Below are positions 34,033 to 42,992 of a stretch of 64,000 nucleotides of DNA, piece after piece. Within the stretch, counting starts at the first letter, position 1, and every line of letters begins with the position of its first letter. The stretch spans positions 1 to 64,000 of the forward strand of contig NZ_NFJP01000018.1 in NCBI RefSeq assembly GCF_002159915.1, in the 5' to 3' direction. This DNA comes from Gordonibacter sp. An230. Its GTDB lineage: Bacteria; Actinomycetota; Coriobacteriia; Coriobacteriales; Eggerthellaceae. A program made the position numbers and the translations under genes. The notes under the pieces were generated by a model. It was not told the DNA's origin. It ran no database searches and saw nothing but the letters and a program-made list of their open reading frames with translations.

Positions 34033-35871
34033 TTGACGAGATTATCGATCGCGCCGCGGGCGCGCGACGACGCGGCGGTGGCCGCAGTGGCTGAGCGCTT
34101 CGCCCGGCGCGTGCGTGCGGTGCCGCCGGGGACATGCCCCCTTGCGTTCGAGCTGGCGTTTCTGCAGGCGTCGGCGGCGCAGACATGCGGCAAGTGCGTG
34201 CCGTGCCGCGATGGGTTGCCGCAGCTTGCGGCGCTGCTTTCGCGCGTTGCGTCGTGCGAGGCGGACGAGGAGGACGTCGCGCGCATGCGCGCGCTCGCCG
34301 AGATGGTGCGCGACACCTCGGACTGCGCCATCGGCTACGAGGCGGCCGCAGCCCTGCTCGACGGCCTCGATGCGTTCTCGGATGAGCTTGAGAGCCATCT
34401 GCGGTTGGGTCGCTGCCGAAAGGGGGTGGGCCAAACCGTGCCATGCGAGACGCTCTGCCCTGCGCATGTGGACGTGCCGGGCTACATCGCATGCGTGGCT
34501 GCGGGCGCGCATGCCGATGCGGTGAACGTCGTGCGCAAGGACAATCCGTTTCCCACGGCTTGCGCGTTCGTGTGCGAGCATCCTTGCGAGGCGCGCTGCC
34601 GCCGCGCGCTCATCGACGCGCCCGTGAACATCCGCGGCATCAAGCGATACGCGGTGGACGCGGCTCCGGCGGACACTGTGGCTCCGCCGCCGCGCAGCGT
34701 GGACACCGCGCGCACCGTCGCCGTGATCGGTGGAGGTCCGAGTGGTTTGACCTGCGCGTACTTCTGCGCTCTCATGGGCCATCGCGTGACGGTGTTCGAA
34801 GCGCGCGAACGGCTTGGCGGCATGATGCGCTACGGCATCCCCGCGTACCGCTTCCCTCGCGAGCGCCTCGACGAGGACATCCGCGGCATCATGCAGGCTG
34901 GCACCATCACGGTGCGCTGCGGCGTCGAGGTGGACGCGGAGACGCTGCGCGACATAGCGGGAACATACCACGCCGTGTACGTGGCCGTGGGAGCGCAGGC
35001 GGGAAAAGGGCTTTCGCTGATAGGGGCGGAAACCGAGGGCGTGCTCTCGGCGGTGGAGCTTCTGGGGGCCGTCGGCGACGGCGAGCTTCCCGACTTCTCG
35101 GGCAAGCGCGTGGCTGTGGTGGGCGGCGGCAACGTGGCCATGGACTGCGCCCGCACGGCGGTGCGCGCGGGGGCGGAAGAGGTGTCGGTGGTGTATCGGC
35201 GCCGCCGCGAGGACATGACGGCGCTCGCCGCCGAGGTGGAGAGCGCCGTAGCCGAGGGCGTGGAGCTCGTCACGCTCGAGGCTCCGGAGCGCATCGAGTG
35301 CGACGAGGAGGGGCGCTGCGCGGCGCTCGTCACGCGTCCGCAGATGATCGGCCCTGTGAAGCGCGGTCGGCCCGCGCCCGTCGCGGCCGACAAGCCTGAG
35401 AGGCGCATGCCCGTTGACGTCGTCCTCATCGCGGTGGGTCAGGATGTCGTCACCGCGCCGTTCGAGGAGTTCGGCATGCGGGTTGACCGGGGGCGTCTTG
35501 TCGCCGACGAGCGTCTGCGCGCCGAGGGCTTCGAGCATGTGTTCGTGGGCGGCGACTGCCAGACGGGGCCGGCGACGGTCATCCGTGCCATCGCGGCGGG
35601 CAAGGTGGCCGCGTGCAATATCGACGAGCACCTGGGCTATCATCACAAGCTGGCCTACGAGGTGAAGGTGCCGAGTGCCCTTCCGAGCGATCGCACGCCC
35701 ATGGGGCGCGTTGAGCTGGGGGAGCGTCCGGCGCGAGAGCGCAAGAGGGATTTCACGAATGTCGAGATGGGCATGAGCGGCGAGGAGGTTGCGCAGGAAT
35801 GCGGGCGGTGCCTGCGTTGCGACCAGTTCGGCTGCGGCGTGCTCGAGGGAGGGAGGGAGCAGTATGCCTAG
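34033..35871 (+). CDS. NuoF C-terminal domain fused to GltD-like oxidoreductase, formate dehydrogenase partner
   Basis: A 612-residue flavo-iron-sulfur protein. Residues ~45-100 match only the NuoF C-terminus with the 4Fe-4S motif TCGKCVPCRDG. GltD-type 4Fe-4S motifs follow (CPAHVDVPGYI, CEHPCEARCRR), then FAD (VAVIGGGPSGLTCAY, ~229) and NAD(P)H (VAVVGGGNVAMDCA, ~359) sites, and a terminal CGRCLRCDQFGCG. The NuoF FMN domain is missing. It likely passes electrons between NAD(P)H and the formate dehydrogenase encoded next, whose start it overlaps by 8 bases. TTG 34033 is chosen because GGCGGAGGAG lies 4-6 bases upstream; TTG 34012 is an alternative. Confidence 0.85.
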   Translation: MTRLSIAPRARDDAAVAAVAERFARRVRAVPPGTCPLAFELAFLQASAAQTCGKCVPCRDGLPQLAALLSRVASCEADEEDVARMRALAEMVRDTSDCAIGYEAAAALLDGLDAFSDELESHLRLGRCRKGVGQTVPCETLCPAHVDVPGYIACVAAGAHADAVNVVRKDNPFPTACAFVCEHPCEARCRRALIDAPVNIRGIKRYAVDAAPADTVAPPPRSVDTARTVAVIGGGPSGLTCAYFCALMGHRVTVFEARERLGGMMRYGIPAYRFPRERLDEDIRGIMQAGTITVRCGVEVDAETLRDIAGTYHAVYVAVGAQAGKGLSLIGAETEGVLSAVELLGAVGDGELPDFSGKRVAVVGGGNVAMDCARTAVRAGAEEVSVVYRRRREDMTALAAEVESAVAEGVELVTLEAPERIECDEEGRCAALVTRPQMIGPVKRGRPAPVAADKPERRMPVDVVLIAVGQDVVTAPFEEFGMRVDRGRLVADERLRAEGFEHVFVGGDCQTGPATVIRAIAAGKVAACNIDEHLGYHHKLAYEVKVPSALPSDRTPMGRVELGERPARERKRDFTNVEMGMSGEEVAQECGRCLRCDQFGCGVLEGGREQYA

Positions 35872-38578
35872 CATCACCATAGACGGCGTCGCGGTGGAGG
35901 CCGCGCCGGATGCGACCATCCTCGAGGTTGCGCAGGAGGCCGGCATTCGCATTCCGACGCTGTGTCATCTGCGAGAGCGCAGCGCCATCGCCTCGTGCCG
36001 CGTGTGCGTGGTGGACGTGGAGGGCCTCGAGCATCCGGTTCCGGCGTGCTCGACGCCTGCGCGTGAGGGCATGGCGGTGACGACGTCCTCGCCGCGCGTG
36101 GAGACCTACCGCCGTATCGCGCTCGAGCTCATCGTCGCCGACCATGGGCTCGACTCCACGAGCTACTGCTTCTCGTGCAAGAAGAACGGCGCGTGCGAGC
36201 TGCAGGACCTGTGCCGCGAGTTCGGTGTTCTCGCGTCTTCCTACGAGGTGGCTCAGAAGCGCGAGCCGGTGCTCGACGCCAACCCGTTCCTTTCCTACGA
36301 CCCCAACCTGTGCATTCGCTGCCAGCGCTGCGTGGGGGCGTGCAACGAGGCTGCGCGCAACCACACGCTCGTCGCCGGGAAACGCGGTACGCGCACGACC
36401 ATCGAGGCGCCGTTCGGCGAAGGATGGCGCGCCACCGATTGCGAGTCGTGCGGAAACTGCGCGCAAGCGTGCCCGACCGGAGCGCTCGTCGAGAAGCGCC
36501 GTGCGGCCTACCGCTCTTGGGAGACGGAGCGCGTGCGCACGACGTGCCCGCACTGCGGCGTGGGCTGCCAACTCGATGTTATGGTGAAAGACGGCCGCAT
36601 CATGGACGCCGAGGCGGCCGACGGCCCGTCCAACCGCGGCCTTTTGTGCGTGAAGGGGCGCTCGGCCAGCTTCGACTTCGTGGACGCGCCCGATCGCCTC
36701 TCCACGCCGCTTGTGCGCAACCCCGTCACGGGAGAGCTCGAGCCCGCCGCTTGGGACGACGCCCTCGATCTTGTGGCGCGCCGCTTCACGGAGTTGCGCG
36801 ACGCGCACGGGGGCGAATCGCTCGCCGCGTTCGCGTGCTCACGCTCCACGAACGAGGATATCTACCTGTTCCAGAAGATGGCCCGCGCAGCGTTCCACAC
36901 GAACAACGTGGATTGCTGCGCGCGTGTTTGACACGCCCCCACGGTCGCCGGTCTGGCGACCATGCTTGGTTCGGGGGCGATGACGAACTCAATCGAAGAC
37001 GTGACGCGCAAGGCCGACATCATCATGCTCGTGGGGTCGAACCCCGAGGAGGCGCATCCGGTCGTCGGCATGCAGATCCGCGCCGCGGTCGAGCGGGGGT
37101 GCCGGCTCATCGTGGTCGACCCGCGCGACATCGGGCTGGCGGCGCAGGCCGACATCCATTTGAAGCTGAAGCCGGGCACGAACGTCGCGTTCGCGAACGG
37201 CGTTGTGAACTACCTCATCCAAAACGGCCTCTACGACGAGGACTTCGTGCGCGATCGCACCGAGGGTTTCGAGATACTTGCCGCCACCGTGCGCGACTGC
37301 ACGCCCGCATGGGTGGAGGAGGCGTGCGGCATCGATCGGCGCGATCTCGTGCAGGCGGCTCGGATGTACGCCGCTGCCGACGCCGCGGCCATCATGTACT
37401 GCCTCGGCGTGACCGAGCACTCGACAGGCACCGACGGCGTCATGGCGCTGTCGAACATCGCGATGGTCACGGGGAACCTCGGCAAACCGGGTGGCGGCGT
37501 GAACCCGCTGCGCGGTCAGAACAACGTGCAGGGCGCCTGCGACATGGGCGCGGGTCCGGACGATCTGCCCGGATATCAGAAAGTGGCCGATCCCGAGGTG
37601 GCGCGTCGCTTCGAGAAGGCGTGGGGCGTGCCGCTGCCCCGCACGCGCGGCCTCAAGGCGACCGAGTGCTTCCCGGCCATGATCGAAGGCGGCATCAAGG
37701 GGCTGTTCCTTTTCGGAGAGGATCCCGTGCGCACCGATTCCGACACGGCGCACGTCATCCGGGCGCTTGAGGCGCTCGAGTTCCTCGTGGTGGACGACCT
37801 GTTCCTCACCGAAACGGCGAAGTACGCCGACGTCGTTCTGCCCGGTCGCAGCTATGCCGAGAAGGAGGGGACGTTCACGAACACCGAGCGGCGCGTGCAG
37901 CGCGTGCGCAAGGCGGTCGAGGGGCCGGTGGGCGCGCGGTTGGACACCGAGATATTCACCGAGGTTATGAACCGCATGGGCTACGATCAGCCGCTTCTGA
38001 GCGCCGCCGAGATCATGAACGAGGTCGCCTCGCTCACGCCCTCCTACGGCGGGATGAGCCACGAGCGCCTTGACAGCGCGGCGCTTGCCGGCCGTGGTTT
38101 GCAATGGCCCTGTCCGAGCGAGGCCCATCCTGGCACGCCCATTCTGCACATGGGCGAGTTCTCCTTGGGGCTTGGCGCGTTCTCGACGCCCGAGTACCAG
38201 CCTTCGGCCGAGCTGCCCGATGCGGAGTACCCGCTTATGCTGACGACGGGGCGAGTGCTCTACCAGTACAACGCGTGCGCCATGACCGGGAGGACGGACG
38301 GTGTGAACGAGATCGTCGATCGATCGTTCATCGAGATCAACGAGCGTGACGCTGCGGCCCTCGGCATTTCCGACGGCGACCGCGTGCGCGTCTCGTCTCG
38401 TCGCGGCGCCATCCAGTCCACGGCCCGCGTGTCCGGCAAGACGAATCCCGGCCAAACCTGGATGCCCTTCCACTTCCAAGACGGCAACAGCAACTGGCTC
38501 ACGAACGCCGCTCTCGACCGCGTGTCGAAAGCGCCCGAGTACAAGGTGTGCGCCGTGAAGGTGGAGAAGATCGGCTAG
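35864..38578 (+). CDS. fdhF: Selenocysteine-containing formate dehydrogenase catalytic subunit
   Basis: A 904-residue molybdenum or tungsten enzyme read through an in-frame UGA at 36929-36931 (residue 356). Domains in order: NuoG-like 2Fe-2S (cysteines in LCHLRERSAIASCRVC), His/Cys 4Fe-4S, two ferredoxin clusters (CIRCQRCVGAC, CESCGNCAQACPTG), the bis-MGD 4Fe-4S site CPHCGVGC (~228), the catalytic loop NNVDCCARV-Sec-HAPTVAG, and the C-terminal molybdopterin domain (LMLTTGRVLYQYN). The loop matches E. coli FdhF. No Tat signal, so it is cytoplasmic. It oxidises formate or reduces CO2, with electrons through the coupled upstream flavoprotein. A standard gene finder would split it at the UGA into two ORFs. 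Confidence 0.95.
36932..36961 (+). promoter_or_regulatory. Bacterial SECIS element within fdhF
   Basis: Directly after the UGA, GGTCGCC (36943-36949) and GGCGACC (36955-36961) form a perfect 7-bp stem closing the loop GGTCT (36950-36954). In E. coli fdhF the same GGUCU apical sequence starts at the same distance, base 22 counting from the U of UGA, and is contacted by SelB. Confidence 0.9.
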
Positions 38579-39076
38579 CCGACGGGATGGACGGACGCGC
38601 TCCGTCTCGTAGAATGAGCATTGTGCCGAGCGCGCGAGTATGAGCGTTTGCTATTTTCCTGCGTGCGAAAGGCGGGCTTGGTCGGAGGGCTGGGTGCCTC
38701 CGTCCTGTTCCCTTGCGGACGGAGCGGATGCCCATGTTCGAGGTTCGCTCGATCTGCGCGTGTAATCCCTCCGTCGCTTCCGTTTGCGTTGTTCGTCTGG
38801 CGAGCGAGAGCGCTTCGCTTGCGGTTCTGGGTTTTCGGCTCCGCCTTCTGCTCGGCATCTTGTTCCGTGCGAGGAGGGCTTTGAGGCGATGCCGGGCTGA
38901 AATCGTCGTTGCCGCTTTCGACAATCTGTTTAGAGGTATTTGCTGATTGCTCCAAAATAGGTTCAGCGATAAAGCCGCTCTGTCCGAATCCTCCGATTCG
39001 GATGGGTTGAACAGGACCTCGGGATGTTCTGCCGAAACGGACCCGAATCGCATGTAGCGTCCCGTCCCTTTTTCGA

Positions 39077-39085
39077 GGGGGGGGG
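39077..39085 (+). repeat. Intergenic G9 run
   Basis: Nine consecutive G in non-coding DNA, about 280 bp before ddh. A similar G8 lies at 31536-31543 and a G9 inside a gene at 55153-55161. Confidence 0.9.
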
Positions 39086-39289
39086 TACGGTGTCGAGAAT
39101 GGTTTTCAAGGTGGACGTCGTGAGATGACGGCATGTCGACACGGGGCTCGCGGCAAACGTATGCTTAAAGCTTCTCAGGTTCGAGTTTGCCGAAACGAGC
39201 TTTTAAGCGGAAGGAGGCCGCGCAAAGGGAGCCAACGTTTCCAACTCGTTTCGTTGCGATGGGTCTTTCTTGGAGTTGACCTGCACATG

Positions 39290-39319
39290 TTGACTGAGCG
39301 GACGATGTTCGTGGATGAT
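39290..39319 (+). promoter_or_regulatory. Candidate promoter of ddh
   Basis: TTGACT (39290-39295), 18-base spacer, GATGAT (39314-39319); the start codon is 44 bases downstream. Confidence 0.4.
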
Positions 39320-39362
39320 CGTTGCGACAGACAGGCGACAAGATAGAGGCAAGGAGCAAGAT

Positions 39363-40352
39363 ATGGCGAAGACGCGCATCGGCATTCTGGGTTACGGTAA
39401 TCTTGGCAGGGGCGTGGAGCTGTCCTGCCGTCAAAACGACGACATGGAGCTCGTGGCGGTGTTCACGCGCCGCGACCCTGCCGGTGTGAAGCTGCTTACC
39501 GAGGGCGTGGCGGTGCACTCTGCCAACGATCTCGCGGCGCATGCGGGCGATCTCGATGTGCTCGTTTTGTGCGGCGGCAGCGCGAACGACCTGCCCGAGC
39601 AGACGCCTGCCTGCGCAGCATTGTTCAACGTTGTGGACTCATTCGACACACATGCGAACATCCCCGACCATTTCTCGCGCGTGGATGCAGCGGCTCGGGA
39701 GGGCGGCAAGGTGGCCCTCATCTCGGCCGGCTGGGATCCCGGCATGTTCTCGCTTGCGCGCCTTTACGCCACGAGCATCCTGCCCGACGGCTCGGATTAC
39801 ACCTTCTGGGGCCGTGGTGTCTCGCAAGGGCACAGCGACGCCATCCGGCGCATTGAGGGCGTCGCCGATGCGCGTCAGTACACCGTCCCCGTGCCCGCTG
39901 CGCTCGAAGCCGTGCGCTCGGGCGAGAATCCCCGGCTGACGACCCGTCAGAAGCATACGCGCGAGTGCTACGTCGTGGCAGAGCAGGGCGCTGACAAAGC
40001 CGCCATCGAGAAGGCCATCGTCGAGATGCCGAACTACTTCGCCGACTACGACACCACGGTGACGTTCGTCACGCAGGAGGAGCTCGATCGCGATCATGCC
40101 GGCATCCCGCACGGCGGCTCGGTCATCCGCTCCGGTTCGACCGGAGAGTCTGGCGAACATCGCCACGTGGTGGAGTACTCTCTCAAGCTCGACTCCAACC
40201 CCGAGTTCACAGGGAGCGTGCTCGTGGCCTGCGCTCGCGCCGTCCATCGCATGAGCCAAGAGGGGCAGGCGGGCTGCAAGACGCTGTTCGACGTTCCGCC
40301 CGCATACTTGTCTGCGGTCAGCGCCGAGGAATTGCGCGCCCATCTGCTGTAG
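39363..40352 (+). CDS. ddh: meso-Diaminopimelate D-dehydrogenase
   Basis: A 329-residue NADP-dependent enzyme, the normal length. It begins with RIGILGYGNLGRGVELS (residues 5-21), a nucleotide-binding motif, and carries the Ddh landmarks VDSFDTHANIPDHF, LISAGWDPGMFSLAR, FWGRGVSQGHSDAIRRI and HRHVVEYSLKLDSNPEFTGS. It aminates tetrahydrodipicolinate to meso-DAP in one step, giving lysine and peptidoglycan precursors. AAGGAG lies 7 bases before ATG. A strong hairpin follows the gene, so it is probably monocistronic. Confidence 0.95.
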   Translation: MAKTRIGILGYGNLGRGVELSCRQNDDMELVAVFTRRDPAGVKLLTEGVAVHSANDLAAHAGDLDVLVLCGGSANDLPEQTPACAALFNVVDSFDTHANIPDHFSRVDAAAREGGKVALISAGWDPGMFSLARLYATSILPDGSDYTFWGRGVSQGHSDAIRRIEGVADARQYTVPVPAALEAVRSGENPRLTTRQKHTRECYVVAEQGADKAAIEKAIVEMPNYFADYDTTVTFVTQEELDRDHAGIPHGGSVIRSGSTGESGEHRHVVEYSLKLDSNPEFTGSVLVACARAVHRMSQEGQAGCKTLFDVPPAYLSAVSAEELRAHLL

Positions 40353-40395
40353 GCGCGCATGAATCGGCTCCTTCGGAGGGGGCTCGGGCTTGATC

Positions 40396-40427
40396 GGACG
40401 GCCCCGCCGCATGCGGCGGGGCCGTCC
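40396..40427 (+). terminator. Terminator hairpin after ddh
   Basis: A perfect 13-bp stem, GGACGGCCCCGCC (40396-40408) with GGCGGGGCCGTCC (40415-40427), around GCATGC, which is itself self-complementary. It is followed by GCCGTTTCTCT. It lies between ddh and a convergent small gene. Confidence 0.75.
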
Positions 40428-40441
40428 GCCGTTTCTCTGCC

Positions 40442-40711
40442 TTATGCAAGCGCGCTGGCGAACGAGACGATGGAGAATGCGATGCCGATCATCACGGCGA
40501 AAGCGCGGTCGTCGGCGCTGAGGGGGTAGGGCGCTCCCGCCATGGTCCAAGCTGGTTGGGAGCTTCGGTTTTCGACGGGTTCGACGCGGGCGTGCCGGGG
40601 GATGCTCTGCGTATCGATGCGGCCGCCCGCAATAACGCGGATCTCGGTCGCGCAGCGTCCTCTCGGGGCATGGCGCGGCGTGTCGGCTAAGACGGGTGCT
40701 ACTGTGCTCAT
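40442..40711 (-). CDS. Small hypothetical protein with C-terminal membrane helix
   Basis: An 89-residue protein. ATG 40711 has AAGGAG 6 bases upstream, which supports it as a real gene. The first ~60 residues are polar and Arg-rich; the last ~20 (AFAVMIGIAFSIVSFASALA) form one TM helix. It converges with ddh. No family is recognised. Confidence 0.55.
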   Translation of the reverse strand: MSTVAPVLADTPRHAPRGRCATEIRVIAGGRIDTQSIPRHARVEPVENRSSQPAWTMAGAPYPLSADDRAFAVMIGIAFSIVSFASALA

Positions 40712-40803
40712 GGCGGCTCCTTGCGACGCGTTTTCGAGTACGCGTGCATCATATCGTCTCGCGCATATCTAAAAGTACCAATAATGGGACATTGACGCAG
40801 CGG

Positions 40804-40835
40804 AAAAAAGGCCTGGCGATATGTCTCGCCAGGCC
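40804..40835 (-). terminator. Rho-independent terminator of purF homologue
   Basis: Reading the minus strand, GGCCTGGCGA (40835-40826), six-base loop, TCGCCAGGCC (40819-40810), then TTTTTT. It lies 23 bases beyond the stop codon. Confidence 0.9.
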
Positions 40836-40857
40836 CGAATCGCAACTATCGAGTGAT

Positions 40858-42282
40858 TCACTCCTCGCCGGTCCAGCAGTACGTGCACACTTTCGCAGGG
40901 TCGATGCCGATGGCCTCGAGCATGCCGTCGAGCGACTGATAGCCCAGCGAGTCGAAGCCCATCCGCTCGCAGATGGTCCGCAGCATGCACTTCCCGCGCT
41001 CCGTTGATCCGTCGGCGTATTCGGCCAGGTGCTTGTGCCCTTCGTCTCCTTCGAGATCCTGCACGACGCGTCGTGCGATCAGGTCCATCTCGGACTTCGT
41101 GCTTGAGAAGCTTAAGTACTTGCAGCTGAACATGATGGGCGGGCAGGCCGAGCGCATGTGCACTTCCGAGGCGCCGCATTCGTAGAGGAAGTCCACCGTT
41201 TCGCGCAGCTGCGTGCCGCGCACGATGGAGTCGTCCACGAACAGGAGCTTCTTGCCGCGGATGAGCTCGGGGATGTGAATCTGCTTCATCTTCGCCACGC
41301 GGTTGCGCACATCCTGGTTGCTCGGCATGAACGAGCGCGCCCAGGTGGGCGTGTACTTGATGAACGGCCGTCCGAATGGGGTGCGGCATTCAGTGGAGTA
41401 GCCGATGGCGTGCGGCACGCCCGAGTCCGGCACGCCGGCTACGTAGTCCACCTGCGGCGCCTCCGCCCGCGCAATCTCGTCACGCGCCATGATCGCGCCG
41501 TTGCGGTAGCGCATGACCTCGACGTTGACGCCCTCGTAGTTCGAATTCGGATATCCGTAGTACACCCAGAGGAACGCGCAGATCTTCATCTTGTCGCCGG
41601 CGGGGGAGATGGTTCGGTAGCCGTCGGCGTCGATGAGGACGATCTCGCCGGGTCCCAGCTCGTACTCGTCGCGGTAGCCCAGCTTGTGGTATGCGAACGA
41701 CTCGAACGAGATGCAGTGTCCCGCCTCGTTTTTGCCGATGAGCACCGGCAGTCGGCCCATCTTGTCGCGCGCCGCGACAATCTTGCCCTCGTCTGTCATT
41801 ATGAGCAGCGTGAGCGAGCCTTCGATGGCGTTTTGGGCGTGCTTGATGCCCGAGACGAAGTCGTCTTTCTGGTTGATGAGCGCGGCGACGAGCTCGGTGG
41901 TGTTCACCTTTCCGGAGCTCATGGCCATGAACTGGCGTCCTCCATTGGCGAAGTTCTGCTCGACGAGCTCCTCCGCGTTGTTGATGGCGCCCACCGTGGT
42001 GATGGCGAACGTCCCGAGGTGCGAGCGCACGAGCAGGGGCTGCGGGTCGGTGTCGCTGATGCAGCCGATGCCGCTGCCGCCGTGGAAGCCGGGCAGGTCG
42101 TCCTCGAAGCGCGTGCGGAACGGCGTGTTCTCTATGGAATGGATCTCCCGTTGAAAGCCCTCGTCGGCATCGTGAAACACCATGCCCGCGCATTTCGTGC
42201 CGAGATGCGAGTGGTAGTCCACGCCGAAGAACACGTCGAGCACCACGTCGTTGTGGGACGCCGCCCCGAAGAATCCGCCCAT
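40858..42282 (-). CDS. purF: Amidophosphoribosyltransferase homologue lacking the N-terminal cysteine
   Basis: A 474-residue class II amidotransferase plus phosphoribosyltransferase protein. The PRPP loop LLFVDDSIVRGTQL, RPFIKYTPTWARSFMPSNQ and the C-terminal cysteines are as in PurF, which makes phosphoribosylamine for purines. ATG 42282 follows GAGGAAAGG by 6 bases, and the protein begins Met-Gly-Gly-Phe-Phe-Gly. PurF and its relatives need Cys directly after Met as the glutaminase nucleophile; here it is Gly. The protein may be ammonia-dependent or have another role. An in-frame ATG at 42306 does not restore Cys. Confidence 0.85.
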   Translation of the reverse strand: MGGFFGAASHNDVVLDVFFGVDYHSHLGTKCAGMVFHDADEGFQREIHSIENTPFRTRFEDDLPGFHGGSGIGCISDTDPQPLLVRSHLGTFAITTVGAINNAEELVEQNFANGGRQFMAMSSGKVNTTELVAALINQKDDFVSGIKHAQNAIEGSLTLLIMTDEGKIVAARDKMGRLPVLIGKNEAGHCISFESFAYHKLGYRDEYELGPGEIVLIDADGYRTISPAGDKMKICAFLWVYYGYPNSNYEGVNVEVMRYRNGAIMARDEIARAEAPQVDYVAGVPDSGVPHAIGYSTECRTPFGRPFIKYTPTWARSFMPSNQDVRNRVAKMKQIHIPELIRGKKLLFVDDSIVRGTQLRETVDFLYECGASEVHMRSACPPIMFSCKYLSFSSTKSEMDLIARRVVQDLEGDEGHKHLAEYADGSTERGKCMLRTICERMGFDSLGYQSLDGMLEAIGIDPAKVCTYCWTGEE

Positions 42283-42992
42283 TGCCAGCCTTTCCTCGTC
42301 ACCCATGCGCCGCGCCGCGTTTTCGCTGTCGCGTCGGCGAAAAGATCAGTATACGGCTCCGCGCGCGCGAATGGGCCGAGGCTGCTCGACGATTCGCGTT
42401 TTCTGCACGACCGCGCGCGCGAACGAGCTTGGCGCAGGCAGCGATACGGGGGAGGGCGGGGGTGAGGGCTGCACGACCGCCGCGAACGGGCTTCGACGCG
42501 TCGGCGGTTCTCAGAGGGGCTTGCGAAGGAGGAGGAGCCTCGTGCGGGTTTCGGGCGCCTTTTGGCCATGAAAGCCCGTTTTGGCACGGATTCGCTTCGT
42601 CCTGTGCGCGAAGGCGGAAGGAGAAGGCGCGAATGCCCAGGCGGTATGGGTGCAACCATGGCGCGAAGAGATGCTTTCGTGCTAGAGCGGGCTTTCATGG
42701 CCGGATTTTGCCGAGAGCGCCGCATGGAGGTCCGAAGAACTTCAGCAACCGCGGCGGGGGCGGCCATCGGAAGGGCTCCGGGGCCGGGGTCAGGCGCGCC
42801 GCGCTTCAAATCCGCTTGTCGGGCGCTCGCTCGCAGCGGCGCTTGACCGTTTGAGCGGCCGACTTCTATACTGGGGCGCTGCGCCTGCAGGGCGCGAGCG
42901 CGTGATGGCGAGTCGGTCGAGGCGAGCGGCCTCGCCGATGCGGCCCCACTTTGCGGGGCGCGTGCGATAGCGAGCAGCGAGGAGTCGTCAAC
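42283..42992. other. Divergent region between purF homologue and asparaginase
   Basis: About 700 bp. No gene is supported in the first ~550 bp. The end holds a good promoter and a ~115-base leader with several GC hairpins, for example GGCGAG/CTCGCC near 42922-42938 and GGCCCC/GGGGC near 42943-42960. Confidence 0.5.
42843..42872 (+). promoter_or_regulatory. Promoter of asparaginase gene
   Basis: TTGACC (42843-42848), 18-base spacer, TATACT (42867-42872). The start codon is ~120 bases further, leaving a long structured leader. Confidence 0.65.

Larger units (their letters stand above)
38579..39362. other. Non-coding stretch between fdhF and ddh
   Basis: About 780 bp without a supported gene. 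It contains a perfect hairpin TCCGAATC-CTCC-GATTCGGA (38983-39002), a G9 run (39077-39085) and a promoter near its right end. I looked for tRNA-Sec here and found none. Confidence 0.5.

Noticed and set aside
33854-35952. Long minus-strand frames opposite the NuoF/GltD fusion
   Set aside because: Antisense shadows with His/Arg-rich composition and no domain signs.
36962-38578. Separate formate dehydrogenase fragment gene starting at ATG 36962
   Set aside because: It is the in-frame continuation after a Sec UGA; the ATG lies at the end of the SECIS stem with no ribosome site.
38579-39362. tRNA-Sec (selC) next to fdhF
   Set aside because: No sequence with a UCA anticodon and long acceptor/variable arms could be found in this gap.
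40396-40427. Perfect GC palindrome as mobile-element end
   Set aside because: Its position just after ddh and single occurrence fit a transcription terminator better.
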